This document shows, one piece after another, positions 13,701 through 25,700 of a stretch of 64,000 bases of DNA; position 1 is the first letter of the stretch; every line of letters begins with the position of its first letter. Where the stretch lies: assembly GCA_018881555.1 (NCBI GenBank), contig JACAXG010000080.1, positions 2,011,314 to 2,075,313 on the forward strand. Direction: 5' to 3'. Position numbers and translations under genes: made by a program. The notes beneath the pieces are model-generated. The model ran no database searches. It saw only the letters and a list, made by a program, of their open reading frames with translations, and was not told the DNA's origin. This stretch comes from Amblyornis subalaris (lineage: Eukaryota; Chordata; Aves; Passeriformes; Ptilonorhynchidae).

Positions 13701-16700
13701 CCCACGGGAAAATCCCCAACCTCAGCTCATCCCAGCTTCATGGCACAGTCCATGAAAGCTCAGGCTCCAACATCTTTATTTCATCTGCTTGGTCAGTGCA
13801 GATGGATGACTCGTTGGGACACGGTGGGAATGGACTGGGCTGTTTCCTGTCTGTTCCATTTCTGGTGGGAACAACGACTGATGAAACACAAGGAAAAGTC
13901 TGAAGACTTTTTCATCGGTGTCTTTTTAAAAGTGATACTCTATAATACAAAGACTCCAATTAACACAGGAATTCAGAAAGGGGGAAGGAGAGGGATTGTG
14001 TGCTAATGTAAGCAGGGAAGTGCTGAAACGTGAGATTCCTGTAATTCAGTTATATTAATTTGAATAAATCTTAATCAGGACATAAAAATTAATAGGAAAC
14101 ACCTCAGACTGCGTTTTCAGCCAGGGAGATAAAAATAATGAATATACCATAAATTGTAAAATTATGTNGCTCGTAACTTTAATAATGAAAAATGTAAAAG
14201 CTGAAGTTAAAAGGTTGTAGGCTGAGCTACAACCCTTTGAGANCAAGTCTAAAAACGAACTCTTGGGGATGCCTGGAGTGTGCAGGGAGAGCTGAGGTGG
14301 CTGTGCAGGCACAGAGGAGCAGTTGGTGGCAGCTCTGGNAGAACAAGGAGACCTTTGAGGACTTGGAGGTCCTGCTGTGGAGGTTCCCTCGTGGTCCTCA
14401 CTTCCACAATTCAGCAACCAACAGGTATTTTTTGAGTCACAGCAATTGTGAAACGTTTCACTTTTATATGGGGACCAACAGAACTTGAGGACTGATCATA
14501 AAACTGAGCACTGAGACACCAGATCTTGTATTTAGACAGACTCTCTCTGTAAATATGGAGACAAACTGTAGCCCTCAAGAGTCTCAAAGCTCTTGCCAGC
14601 CCATGCAGCAACCAGAAGGTCTTAGGAAAGGATGAAACTTTGGAGGTAAATGTCACCAACCTCCATTTTTATAAATAATTAGCTCTTTGTAGGGAGTTGC
14701 CTTTACCTAAGATCTAAAATTCTTCAAGAACACATTAAAACCAGAGTTAAGGGGCACTATGCCGTCTAAATAAATCCAATTTATAAATATCTCTCAGCAA
14801 TGGAAAAACTCAGGAATGAGAGACGAACACTGATTTTCTCCTTCCCAGCCCCAGCTCCATGTTTTCAGGGCTCTGTTTGGGATTATGTTTAGAACTGGAA
14901 AATCTCCATGAGAAAGAGCAGATGGCTGAGGCACCGATCCTGCCAGATGCTGATTTAGTCTGGACCCCATCCAGAAGAGCACTTTAGCTTTNAGCTTCAC
15001 TTGAAGCATGGGGGTAACTGGGGAATGATCCTGTGCCCAAAGGTGAGCCAGGGTGTGAACTGCAGCACCCAGCACCCTGCAGGACTGGACACGGAACCAC
15101 CTGGACCATCCACCTGGAAACGGTAGCTGCAGCCCACTCCTGCAGCCACCAGCCTCTGGATGCCACNCAGGTAAACCCACAGCCCCAGCAGAGCCCAGCA
15201 GAGGCACTGAATCCACAGAGATTCCCAGCATGGACGTGTGGAATGTCACCCAGTACCACCACAGGCANCTGAGGGACACTGAACAGGGAATTNCTGGCTG
15301 GGATCTNTGCAGGTCACGCAGGCAGCGTGATCCCAGTGCTCTTGGAAGGGGGAGCAGGCAGGGAAGTGTAGCAGGAAGGTCTTCCCTCCTTCATTGGGGT
15401 TGGCAGCCCAGGACCTGCAGGCTCTGGAAATCAGAGCAGTGACCTGTGGCCCTGCAGGGCTCTGCATCCCACACGGGGTCAGCTCCTGCTGCTGGGAGTG
15501 GGCAGAGTGGGGCAGGACCAAGTGATCCCGAGTGTTCCCTGAGCTCAGAGTCCTTATCAGCCTGCATTTCACAGGACCCCTCGCACTGAACCACTCGCAC
15601 TTTCTCAGGGCTGAGGGAGACACGCAGGGTTTTGACCCAAAAGCCTTGGGAGAGTTTTAAACAGGGTGTGTGACATCATTCCCAGAATCCCGGCATTCGT
15701 AAAGAGCAGAGATCCGAGATGATCCCAGAGCTGGGGAATTCCAAGCATGCTAAGAACCCTCAGCAGCTTGGGAACCACNAGCTCGGGGTGAGCATTCCCT
15801 GACATCACCCCCAGAGCATCCCACGTACCTTTGTTTTATCCCCCTGCCTCATGGGGGTGTTTTCAATGCTCCTGATCTTGTTGCCCACGACNGTGTTCTC
15901 CCGAACCACAACTTTCTGCCCCTCGGGATTGCACCTGCAGGTGGAAGAGCAGAGGTGGTGTTCAAGGGNAGCAGAGAGCTGTACTGGAGTGAGATATTGT
16001 CAGTCTTAGACAACAGTCTTAGGTCTTACAAACTCCTAAAAGCTGCAGTCTGTTACCTCTTTGTGAAACTCCTGCATNTCTTCCACCCAACATTTCAAAA
16101 TCATTTATGAAGCACCTTGACAGAGGCAACAAAGATCAGTTCACAACCAGCAATGAACCCCCCAGACTTTCCAGAGATTAAAAATAGAAGATAATGGACA
16201 GCTCATTAAATCGTGTGAGTTTAATCTGGCTNGTATAAGTTATATTTCCAAATTCAAAATGCCAGTCACTCCAAACTGCAGGGAGGTGGATGTTGCTGAG
16301 TGTCTGGCTCTGTGCTCAGCTCCCAACAGGAAGTGTGGGCTGAAGGGGTGGAATGGATAAATACTGGGATGGAAGAGCAGAAGGCTCCTTTAACGTTGCA
16401 CATCCCACAGAAGCCAGCTGTCAATCTCCAGTTTGGAATATGGGCAACGAGCAGTGCGTGTAACACGTCACGTGGGAAGGTCTGTCTGCACCATCCAGGG
16501 AAAAAGGCTCTCCTGTCTCCCTTAGCTTGGAACGCCTGAGCAGAGACACAGCTCTTCTCACTCCTGGAAATGCAAAGGCCCTGAGCCCACCACAGGGTTA
16601 CAGGAGGTGAAATGAACGTGGACTTTTAAAGGTGCTGACCAAGNGCTGATGCTGCAGAAAACAAAGCCATAAATCAGCCGTGCCTTTGCCAAACCCACAC

Positions 16701-19700
16701 AAGGCACGGGGGCACCACCCGGGGTCAGGGCAGGGTTTAGAGCTCTCCAAAGAGCCTAATTAGAAGATGTCTCCAGGGACTTCCTGCAAGGCACGATCCT
16801 GTCCTGAGGATGAAGGGAAAAAACTCAAAGGAAGTCAATCACATCCCAGCTCTAAGGAACAATGATGGTGCTCAGGGACTCAAAGGGCACTGCTGAGGCA
16901 GAGTGGGGGGAGAGAAAGAGAGAGAGAGGAAGTGAGACAACAGAAGGAAACGGGGGCTGTGTCATTTCCCACAGGAATCCTCCTCCAGCTTCTGCTGCAG
17001 AAAGATAAGGCTGCCCCTGGGGCCAGCAGAGGTAGAGCCACTCTGCAATTGTATTTAAATTGATAAGATCAGGGAGCCAGAGGGCTGGAACAAGGGTTAT
17101 ACGAGGTCCTTTGCCACCAGGTCACTGGTTTGAATCTGGTTTAATTCGGCAGTCATGGCCAATTCTCCCTCCCGAGACAGAAAGATCTGCAAAACATTTG
17201 GGGTCATCTCTGTGGCTTTCCTAGAGGATGCAGAACCTGTTTCCATCTGCTGTTTCCATTCTGCTCTTGTTGAGCCCCTCCCAAGCCCCTGTGCTCCTGC
17301 TGCCCTGCAGTGCCAACAAAGCCACCAAATCCCCGTGTTTATTCCCACGGGAGCAGTGTAACTACGGGATCCTCCCCTCGGGCAGGCACACGAGGTCACT
17401 CCCAGCCTGGGACTGGACCACCAACACCACTGTGCAGCAGCAGAGAACCTGGGAAAGGACTTTTCTATGATTTTTCCCTGTCTCGCAGCTTTCCCTATCT
17501 CATTCACAGCAATAAAGTAGTGAGGAAATAAGGAACTATCCAGCAATTTTCTAGACCTGTCTTCATTTTTTTTTTTTTTTTTTATAAATGGAAAACCTGA
17601 GTTCATCCCTATCGTTGCAGGGAAGAGCTGGAGTGGTCAGAATTGTTACTCCTGGCTCCTGCATGTGCCCCGGGNCTCCCAGGGAAGCAATGAGGCCTTT
17701 CTCTGCAGACCCCTCTTTGCAGGAGCAAAGGAAAGGTCTCCTTCAGGCACATCTCCNAAGGCATCCTGGCTTTTCCCTGCCTCCTTCCTCCCTGGCAGCC
17801 CTGATCCAGTGACTTGCTGTGTGCTCACACCTCAGCCTCCAGCACAGAAGGGCTCCCAGTAGGACACAATTCCCTCTTCCAGCTTCTGGGACACAGATGC
17901 TGCCACAGGAGCCCGTGCTCAGTGAAGACAGCCCTTGGGAAGTGCCATAAATCCCATATGGATTTAAGGAAGCCGAGCCTTCAGCAGGTTTGTCTGGCAA
18001 GGCTTGGAGGGCAAAAGGTGTGTTAGCCCAGAAATCCTGCTGGTTTTGCTTTGTCAGCCACACAGGCAGCATCAGCAGGGCTGAGCAAAGGTCTTGGAAA
18101 GGCAGAGGGGCATTGCTGGGCAAGGTAAGGAAAATCCAACGATCTTTAGTCACTTTAAACTGATTTAACACAATTCAGGTAAGACACAAAGTGCACAAAC
18201 ACAACCAGATGTCAGCCGGGCTCAGAACCCTGGAGATCTTCACCCTGCTTGTGATTTTAACTCAGATAAATGGGATGGAGTGCAGAGAAAAACTGCCTTG
18301 AAACTTCCAACAATTCGGGAACACGTTCATCCATGGGAATGACACTTACAGGGTGTCTGTGAGGCTGCAGGGCTGCCACTTCCACTCGATCCTGGGCTCG
18401 GGGTTCCCGCTGGCCGTGCACTGGATTTTGTGTTTGCTTCTCAATTCCACCCGCACAATCTTATCAAAATCAGTTTCCTTCTCATAGATCCTGGGTCTCT
18501 CTAAAGAAAAAATAAAACACAAAAAATGCAAATGAGCAAATTTACATCCATGGTCATGTTTCTAGAAAAGGTTTTGAAACTTTCCGCTGTGGGAAGCGAT
18601 GATCCAGGGAGGCTCCTGATGTTGTGGGGAAATTCCCAGCAGTTCTGCCAATATTCATTCGCAGAAACAAGGGTGTTGGTCATGGCATTTCAGAAAACAC
18701 ATTGCAACGCTACCACATTCATCCTGATCCCTCTCACATGTTGTTGTGGACCTGCTGAACCTCTGGAAAACTCATGCCATGGAACATCTCTTGGTCAGGG
18801 ACTGCAGGACCAGGATCAGTCCATGCACTGTGGGCAAACTGGGATTGGAGTGCTGATGTCACCTCTGGAGAGGAACCTTCTCACAGCCACTGTGCAGGCT
18901 TTGGGAAAAACTCCTTTATATCTGAAACCTTTCCTTTTCTGTGTGTGTGTAACATGCACTGGATGGAGGGGAGGAGGAAGCAGGGAAGGAGTGGAGTGGG
19001 GAAAACACTTGTAGAGAAATGCCGAGAAATTCTCACCAACCACAAACCCATTAGAAATGTCGTGGCATTACTCACATCTGCAGGGGCTGCGAGATCACAC
19101 CCTCGGACTGGAAATCTCTCAAGAGCAAACTTTCTGTGACACTTTCAGGGCTGCTCGTTGCCAGCAGGAAAGAAATGCTTTGTCCTGTCTCCTTCCAGCT
19201 CCCACGGGAAGGCACGAAAAGGAGGAATAACGGGAAAAAATCCCCAAAGTGAACTGAACTTTTCCTAACCTCGGCGAGGGTGGGTTTGGGTTTGGGGTGA
19301 AAGCACAGGCTCTTCCCTTGTGCAGACAGCTCTGCCCATCCCTGGCCATATCTCTTTGTCTGCTTCTCATAACAGGAAATCAAACAGATTTATTGGTGGG
19401 GTCCCTCCGTGGGACACCCCCGTGCAGCCAAGGGAGGCTGCTTTGCACCGAGGCCTTTTGACAAGTTGGGAAGTGAATGTAGATTAGATTTCTATTTTTT
19501 GGGTTAACTTATTTTTTGTGCTGTCAAGGAGGCCCCAGATATGTAAATATGAGCTACTGCCCACCTCATCAATCTTGAGCCCTTTCCCTCTTTTTTTTTT
19601 TAATAGTCTTTTTTTCCCTTCCAGCTCTCTTAGGAGAGGATTGACCAGGCTGATCCCCTGTTTTAGTGGGACTCTCACTTTGCGTTTCTCATGGTCAGAC

Positions 19701-22700
19701 TCTCAGAGATCTTCTGACCTCATCAGTGCATGAAAACACATCAGGCTTTCCTTCTCCACCCCATGGAAGTATTGACTGGAGTAGGTTCAGCCACATCCCA
19801 TCCTGTCATAAAACATTGGCTGCTTTAAAGGACCTGCAGTAAGTCCTGATTAACATTTCCCTAAGAAACCCAAATGGTGGCCCCTGCTTGGTGTGGCTCT
19901 CGTTGAGCAATAGGACTCCAAGTGCTTGGAGATTCCTGAGCGATTCACAGGACAAACCGTTGGGACTAGCCGTGAATTTCCCTGTAACTGGCATCTCATT
20001 TCCCATCAGTAAATTATTTCTGATCATAAAAATAATTCTGTAAAGCTCCCCGGAGGGAGAAGTGCATTTTGTATTCTCTCGGACGTTTTTCTTTTCAGTC
20101 TCGAATCCTGTGTTTGACGTGTCTGGACTGACCTCAAAAGCGTGATTTTCACTTGGAGAAAGGCTCCGAGTTCAGTGTGAAAGGTTACAAAGTGTTATGT
20201 GAAAGGTTACTCGAGTGTTGTGTTTTTTGGGGCTGTAAAAACACAGCTTTACACGCTTGGGCAGGGGGACTGTGCGTGTGGGGGCTTGTGTGTGTGAAAG
20301 AGCACGGGGGGGCAAGGGTTGATCACAGTCTTTTAATATCAGGAGATTTTTCTATATTCCTGGTTCACTGCCATTGAAATTGTCTTTTTAAAAAAGAAAT
20401 AATAATTTTAACTCGCTCCAATTCTAATGAGAACGTACACGAGTGACGAACGAATTCCTCACTCCACAATTATGGCGCTATTAAATATGACTTGCGACCT
20501 CAAATGAGTCAAAATGATTCATCAATTGAAATAATCATTATTTATGATTAAGCAATGATTTTTTTTAAGTTCGAGGGGTTGGCTAAAAATGCCTCCCCAT
20601 CTGTTCTCCCACGGTGCCTTTGACACAGAGCGGGGTGGGGCTGATTGCGGGCACCAACCCAGAGACTGGAGCTGCTTTTCCAGGTGTTTGTGTCCTTCCC
20701 CCTGCAGAGGACACAAACACCTGACGGGGGTGGTGTCACCCTGCAGGTGACAGGGTGGGGACAGGACCCTCCCACACTCCCCATGTGCTGCCCTGGCCCC
20801 GCAGGCTGTTGGTCCCTGTGGGTTTGTGGTGGGCAAAGCGGGGTCCTCCTATGGGGGATATTTATTGGGATGAAAACTTTCCAACCCTCTGCCCACTGCC
20901 AAGGCCATTTCACCCCTGACCATGCCCCTGAAGGCAACTGAAGCTTTCCCACTCCCTTTGCTCACTGCTGGGCCAAACCCTGTTGCCTCCACGGGTGATG
21001 GAAACACCTTAACTGGTTTCTGTGGTGGGGCTGGCCCTTTGGGTTTGCCCACACTGGCTGGTCCCTCACGGGCTGGCACCTGCACAGTCCCCCCCGTCCA
21101 AGGCTCCCCACATCAGCCTGCTGAGGCGTTTTTATCCCAAAGCCTGGGATTCCCGAGGGTGCACCCAGGAGTGTTCTCAGGTCACTCCCTCCCTCCTCGG
21201 ACAGTGCCCTGCCCTCTCTGTGGTGTTTGCTGGCTCAGCAGCGCAGGGAGTCGTGCACAAACTCCCATCCCTGCTCGCGTCCGGCTGGGGGGAAGCCTTG
21301 GGGTACAAACCCATTTATAAGCACTGCCAGAGCACATCTTTCAATACCTTTCCTTCCTTCTCTATCCCACTCCTTGCTTCCCACTCCCTGCTCCCCAGGA
21401 TCTGCCTGCTCCTTCCCAGCCTCCGCTCCCACTCCTTGCCCATGGATCTCCCCAGGCTGAGCTTCCTCCAGCAGGAGGACCCTAAAAGCTCTCTGGTCCC
21501 CGGCTGTGTGTGGCAGGAGGGCTGTGCAGACGGCTTTAAATGTCTCCAAATAAATGAGTTTCACCCTCCCCGGGTTGAGGTGTGATTGTGTGCCCAGCTC
21601 GCTGTGCAGAGGTGCAATTGCTGCTGTGAGAGCTGACCTGAATAACTAAACACTCGGCTGCTGCTGCACTGGGAAATGCAATCAAAAAGCACTTCTGCTT
21701 ACCGTGGGCTTCCAATTGATCAGCATTATGCAAATCTCACCTTCCTTTCTGGTGTTATCTGCAGTCTGTGGCATTAGGAGCAGATAATGTGCACAAGGAT
21801 TAGGGCATTAACCCCTCTGCAGGACTCTGCTCTCTCTGAATTCCCTGCAGGTGCCACGAGGGGGTTCTACACCTGCCACCCAAAGGAGCACCCAAACATA
21901 GAGGACAGCACAGAGAAAGTTTCTCTGCCTTTTCTAGAGAAACTTTGCTTTACTTTCAGTGACCTCTGACTGAACTGCTGTTTGTGCACCTTCTCCTCTA
22001 CCATTTAAAGTGGCTTAAAAAATCTTTTCACATTAAGCACATCATTAAAAGAACATAGAGAGGCCAGTGAAGCATTAGTCTCAACCTTAGGTACTTTGCT
22101 AGACATTGAGGCTTCATTAAAACCATTGATGGAGTTGCAATTTGTCTTCTATTTGTCTTTTCTGTTTCCCCAAAAACCAAAAAATAATTGCACGTGGGAG
22201 CCTTTCATCTGATGTTTGTGCAGTACTTAATGGAAACACAAGTGAATATTTTGTAAGGTAGAGAGGGAATTTAAGAGTGCAGGCTTGGACTGGGAAAGGG
22301 TGACATTTCCCCCAAAGTAAAAACAAAACCCAAAATGACAAAGTTGTCTGGGTGCGTTTCGCATTTCTTTTCTTTGCTTTTTATTAAAAGGGAAGAAAAA
22401 AAATGCGTGAAATGACCTGAAAACACAACTTTTGTGTCAGACTGACCATCACATTGTGTTTGACCCTGGCTGATTTTGTCTGGGAGCATTTCTGGGGCTG
22501 GTTGGTGCTGGTTTGTGTTTTTCCCATAGCCCTGCACCCGGAGCTGCTCTCAGGGGTGTGCAGGGCACTGTCCCCACGGTGCCCCTGAGGAAACAGCCGA
22601 GGTGAGCTGCCAAAACCTTTCTGGGAGTCAACACCACAGCCAGGAATAGAATTAGGGTCGGGATTATCCCCTGCTGCCCCTTTGTAATCTGCTGGAATGG

Positions 22701-25700
22701 GCTGGGAGTGCCAGGGCTGGGAGCACATGGAGAGAACCAGGCACTCGGATCCTGTAGGCACAGATATTAAGAAAAATCTCAGGGCACTTGACCTGGCCCA
22801 CAGGGAATTTTGGTGTTAAAAGGGCAGTGCAGCTTGGTTTGGGTTTTCCTGACCTTGTGCTGTCGCTTCTGGATGCCTCTGTCTTCCCTCTTTCCCACTG
22901 CTCTCCCAGAGCTGTCATTCACCCCCAATGCAGCTTTGGGGCAAAAAAAAGGGTTTTCTCTTGTCTGTCTCTCCCCATCTTATTTTTTTCAGAGAGTCCA
23001 AAAGCCAATGGGTAACGATGAACTGCATCATTTTAAGCAGAGCAGGCAGTTTTCTAGGATTTCTGTCCCTGTCCCCTTTCCCTGCTTTCCAAAAGGGAAG
23101 AATCAGTGCCTGTACCTGCAGGCTGGGCTGAGGGACAGGGTGGGAAGCACATGCTGCCATTTCCCCCCTCTGTGGGTGCCAGGGGCTGTCAGACAGAGAT
23201 TGCTGCTGCAGAGACGTGAGCCGAATGCTTTGGATCTTTCTGGCAAACTCCAGCTGGCCCCCACCTTCCTCTTCCTAAAATTGCTTTGGCTACTTCCAGC
23301 GAAATGAAAATAGCTCATCTGACTTTTTCATTAGGGGCTCTCCCGGGAGCTGCAAGTGTGCAGGGTTTGAGTGATGTCAGGGAGAAAACTCTCCAGGATT
23401 TGCTCATCGCTGGTGTGCGGGAAAGGCTCGCTGCAGCCTCCTCGGGCTGCTGCGTTTTTTCTTTCATACATTTCCCAGAAAAAGTTGTTTCTCTCCTGCC
23501 TGTGCCTGAGAGCTGAGGCTGGAAGCGGGGACTGGAGCACCGTGTCCTGCATCCACAGGCCACAGCCATCGNTGCCAGAACCCAGGGGGAAAGCAAAGCC
23601 GTGGATTTGGGGAGGAGCACATCGGAACGGTGGTCGGATGGGGTTTATTTTGGGATTTCGAGTTTGCTCGGCTGGCCCTGGAGGTGGAAAATGGGATTTT
23701 CTATTTTGACTTTCCCTGAGTGGCTCATCCATCCTCCAAGGAGCTGGGCAGGAGCTGGATGGGCTACACGAAGGAAACCCAGCCCTGCCAGGACACCGGG
23801 GCAGGGACAGCATTGGTGTGGCTCAGTCCTTCAGCCTGAACATCACTAATAAGTGAAATAATAATCCAAAGAAGTTCTTCTTTCTCACAGTGTTCAGCTC
23901 AGAGATTTCAGTGGCCCTTCCACACACAAGGGCCTGTGGGACTGTCCCCTGTGTCCTGCTCTGGCTTTGGCTGAGATCCCCCACCCCGAGAGCTCTTTCC
24001 CTCTTTCCCTGGCGTAGCCCAAGTGCATTCACCTCATCCTCGAGGCTCCTGTCCCTCTCCGCACTGCTGTGGCCCTGGGGGAGGCGATGGGGTTTTGTTC
24101 ACATGGAGCACCACATATTTATTGGCTTTTCTGGAGTCGCTGGGGACTCCTTTGATTCATCCCTTGCAAGCCAAGGAAGGTCAGGCACAGAATTGCCTTT
24201 GCCTTTGATTTTTAAACCAAAATACGAAGAGCTGGCCTGAGTACAGAGGAGAGCAACGTGTGCATCCTTCAGGGCTGTGGAGCTGCTCGTCCCTGGTAAC
24301 AAAGTGAGGCATAGCCAGGACTCCTCTGGCACAGCAAGGAGCCCATGGCACCACACACGTGGGTTCTCCATGCACCCCTTTCATTCCAGCCCTTCCCAGG
24401 AGAGGGGGAATTCACGAGGAGCCAGTGAGTTTCTGCTGTTTCTAGCACTTAATCCTGCTTTTCTTGCAGATACAACACAAGCTTGGGGAATCAAGGACTC
24501 TGCAAGGGAATGTAACTTCAATTGGCTGGAGCAGCTGGAACCCACGGCAATGTTTGCTGGAAGAGCCTTGAGGGAGCACAGGAGAGAAGCTTTGGGACAA
24601 AGAGGAAAGGCAGAGTGCTGAGGGAGGTTTTTCATCCCACGTTTGAATCAACTCGTGCTTCAGTGCTCTCCTCACTCCCTGTGTGGTGGCTGGAGCCTGC
24701 TGGCTGCTCCAAAGGGGCTCAGCAGGAACCCTCATGGACACGGATGCCTTGGGCAAGGGTGAGGATGAAACACAGTCTGCCTGCCCAGAAGTAGATTGGG
24801 GGGGGTTGTTGATGTTTTGTTCCCAAACTCCTCTGCACTCCAGCCCGGAATTACTCTTTTCTCCCACATTTCTCCTTCTTGGCCAGCTCAAATATTCAGC
24901 CACCAGCTGTTTGCTGGGATTGTTCCTTCTCCTTGCTCCCTCCTTTCCAAATTCTTCAGGACATTATTTTCTTGAAGCTTTTCTCAATAAGAATTTAGTC
25001 AAACAAAACAAAACCACAGCAACCCGCCGCTTCTTGGACAGTGTTTGATGTGTAAATATGTAAAGAAGGAGTGTTTTGAAAATGCAATCAGCTACCTCCT
25101 GGGGACTCCAGTCCTACAATGAGCCAAGGTGACTCCACACGGAGATATGTGCTCCTGCAAGATTAAATTCCAGCTGCAGTGGGAGCAGGGGTGACCAGAG
25201 GCACAGCTAAGCCACTTCTTAAAGAGACATTTTTGGAATAGCAGCACGATTCTCCTCCAGGCCAGGCAGCTCCTTGCTGTCCCCTGTTCTCTCAGTTCCC
25301 ACCCTGCAGCTCTGGANTTATTTGCCCATTTTGCTCCCTCTCAACTTGATCCCTCTGCAGGTGCTCCTCGGTTTTGTGGCCGAATCAAACTCTGGGGGAA
25401 GCAGCTCCCAGTGTTTTCCTCATTTCCACNGAGCGCAACACCCTGTGCATGCAGTGGGGCAGAACCCTGGGGTTGCTCCCAATTCAGTATCCAGGAGGTG
25501 ACTCCAGGGAAACCGGCAGCAGGGCAGGTCAGGAGAGACACTGCCACAGGGCTCAGGCAGGTCACTCCTGGTCTTGCTCTCACCCTGCCTAAAGGGTTCT
25601 CCTCTGCTGCCATTGAGTAAAACTCACTGCAGAAATGAATACAGTGCAATTTGAGGGACCAGCCCTGCTGCTGTTTATGCTTTGTTGGTGCAAAACAATT

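Noticed and set aside
19368..19388. ETS/forkhead composite site (AACAGGAAATCAAACAG)
   Set aside because: The spacing does not clearly fit the known endothelial FOX:ETS motif and such strings occur by chance.
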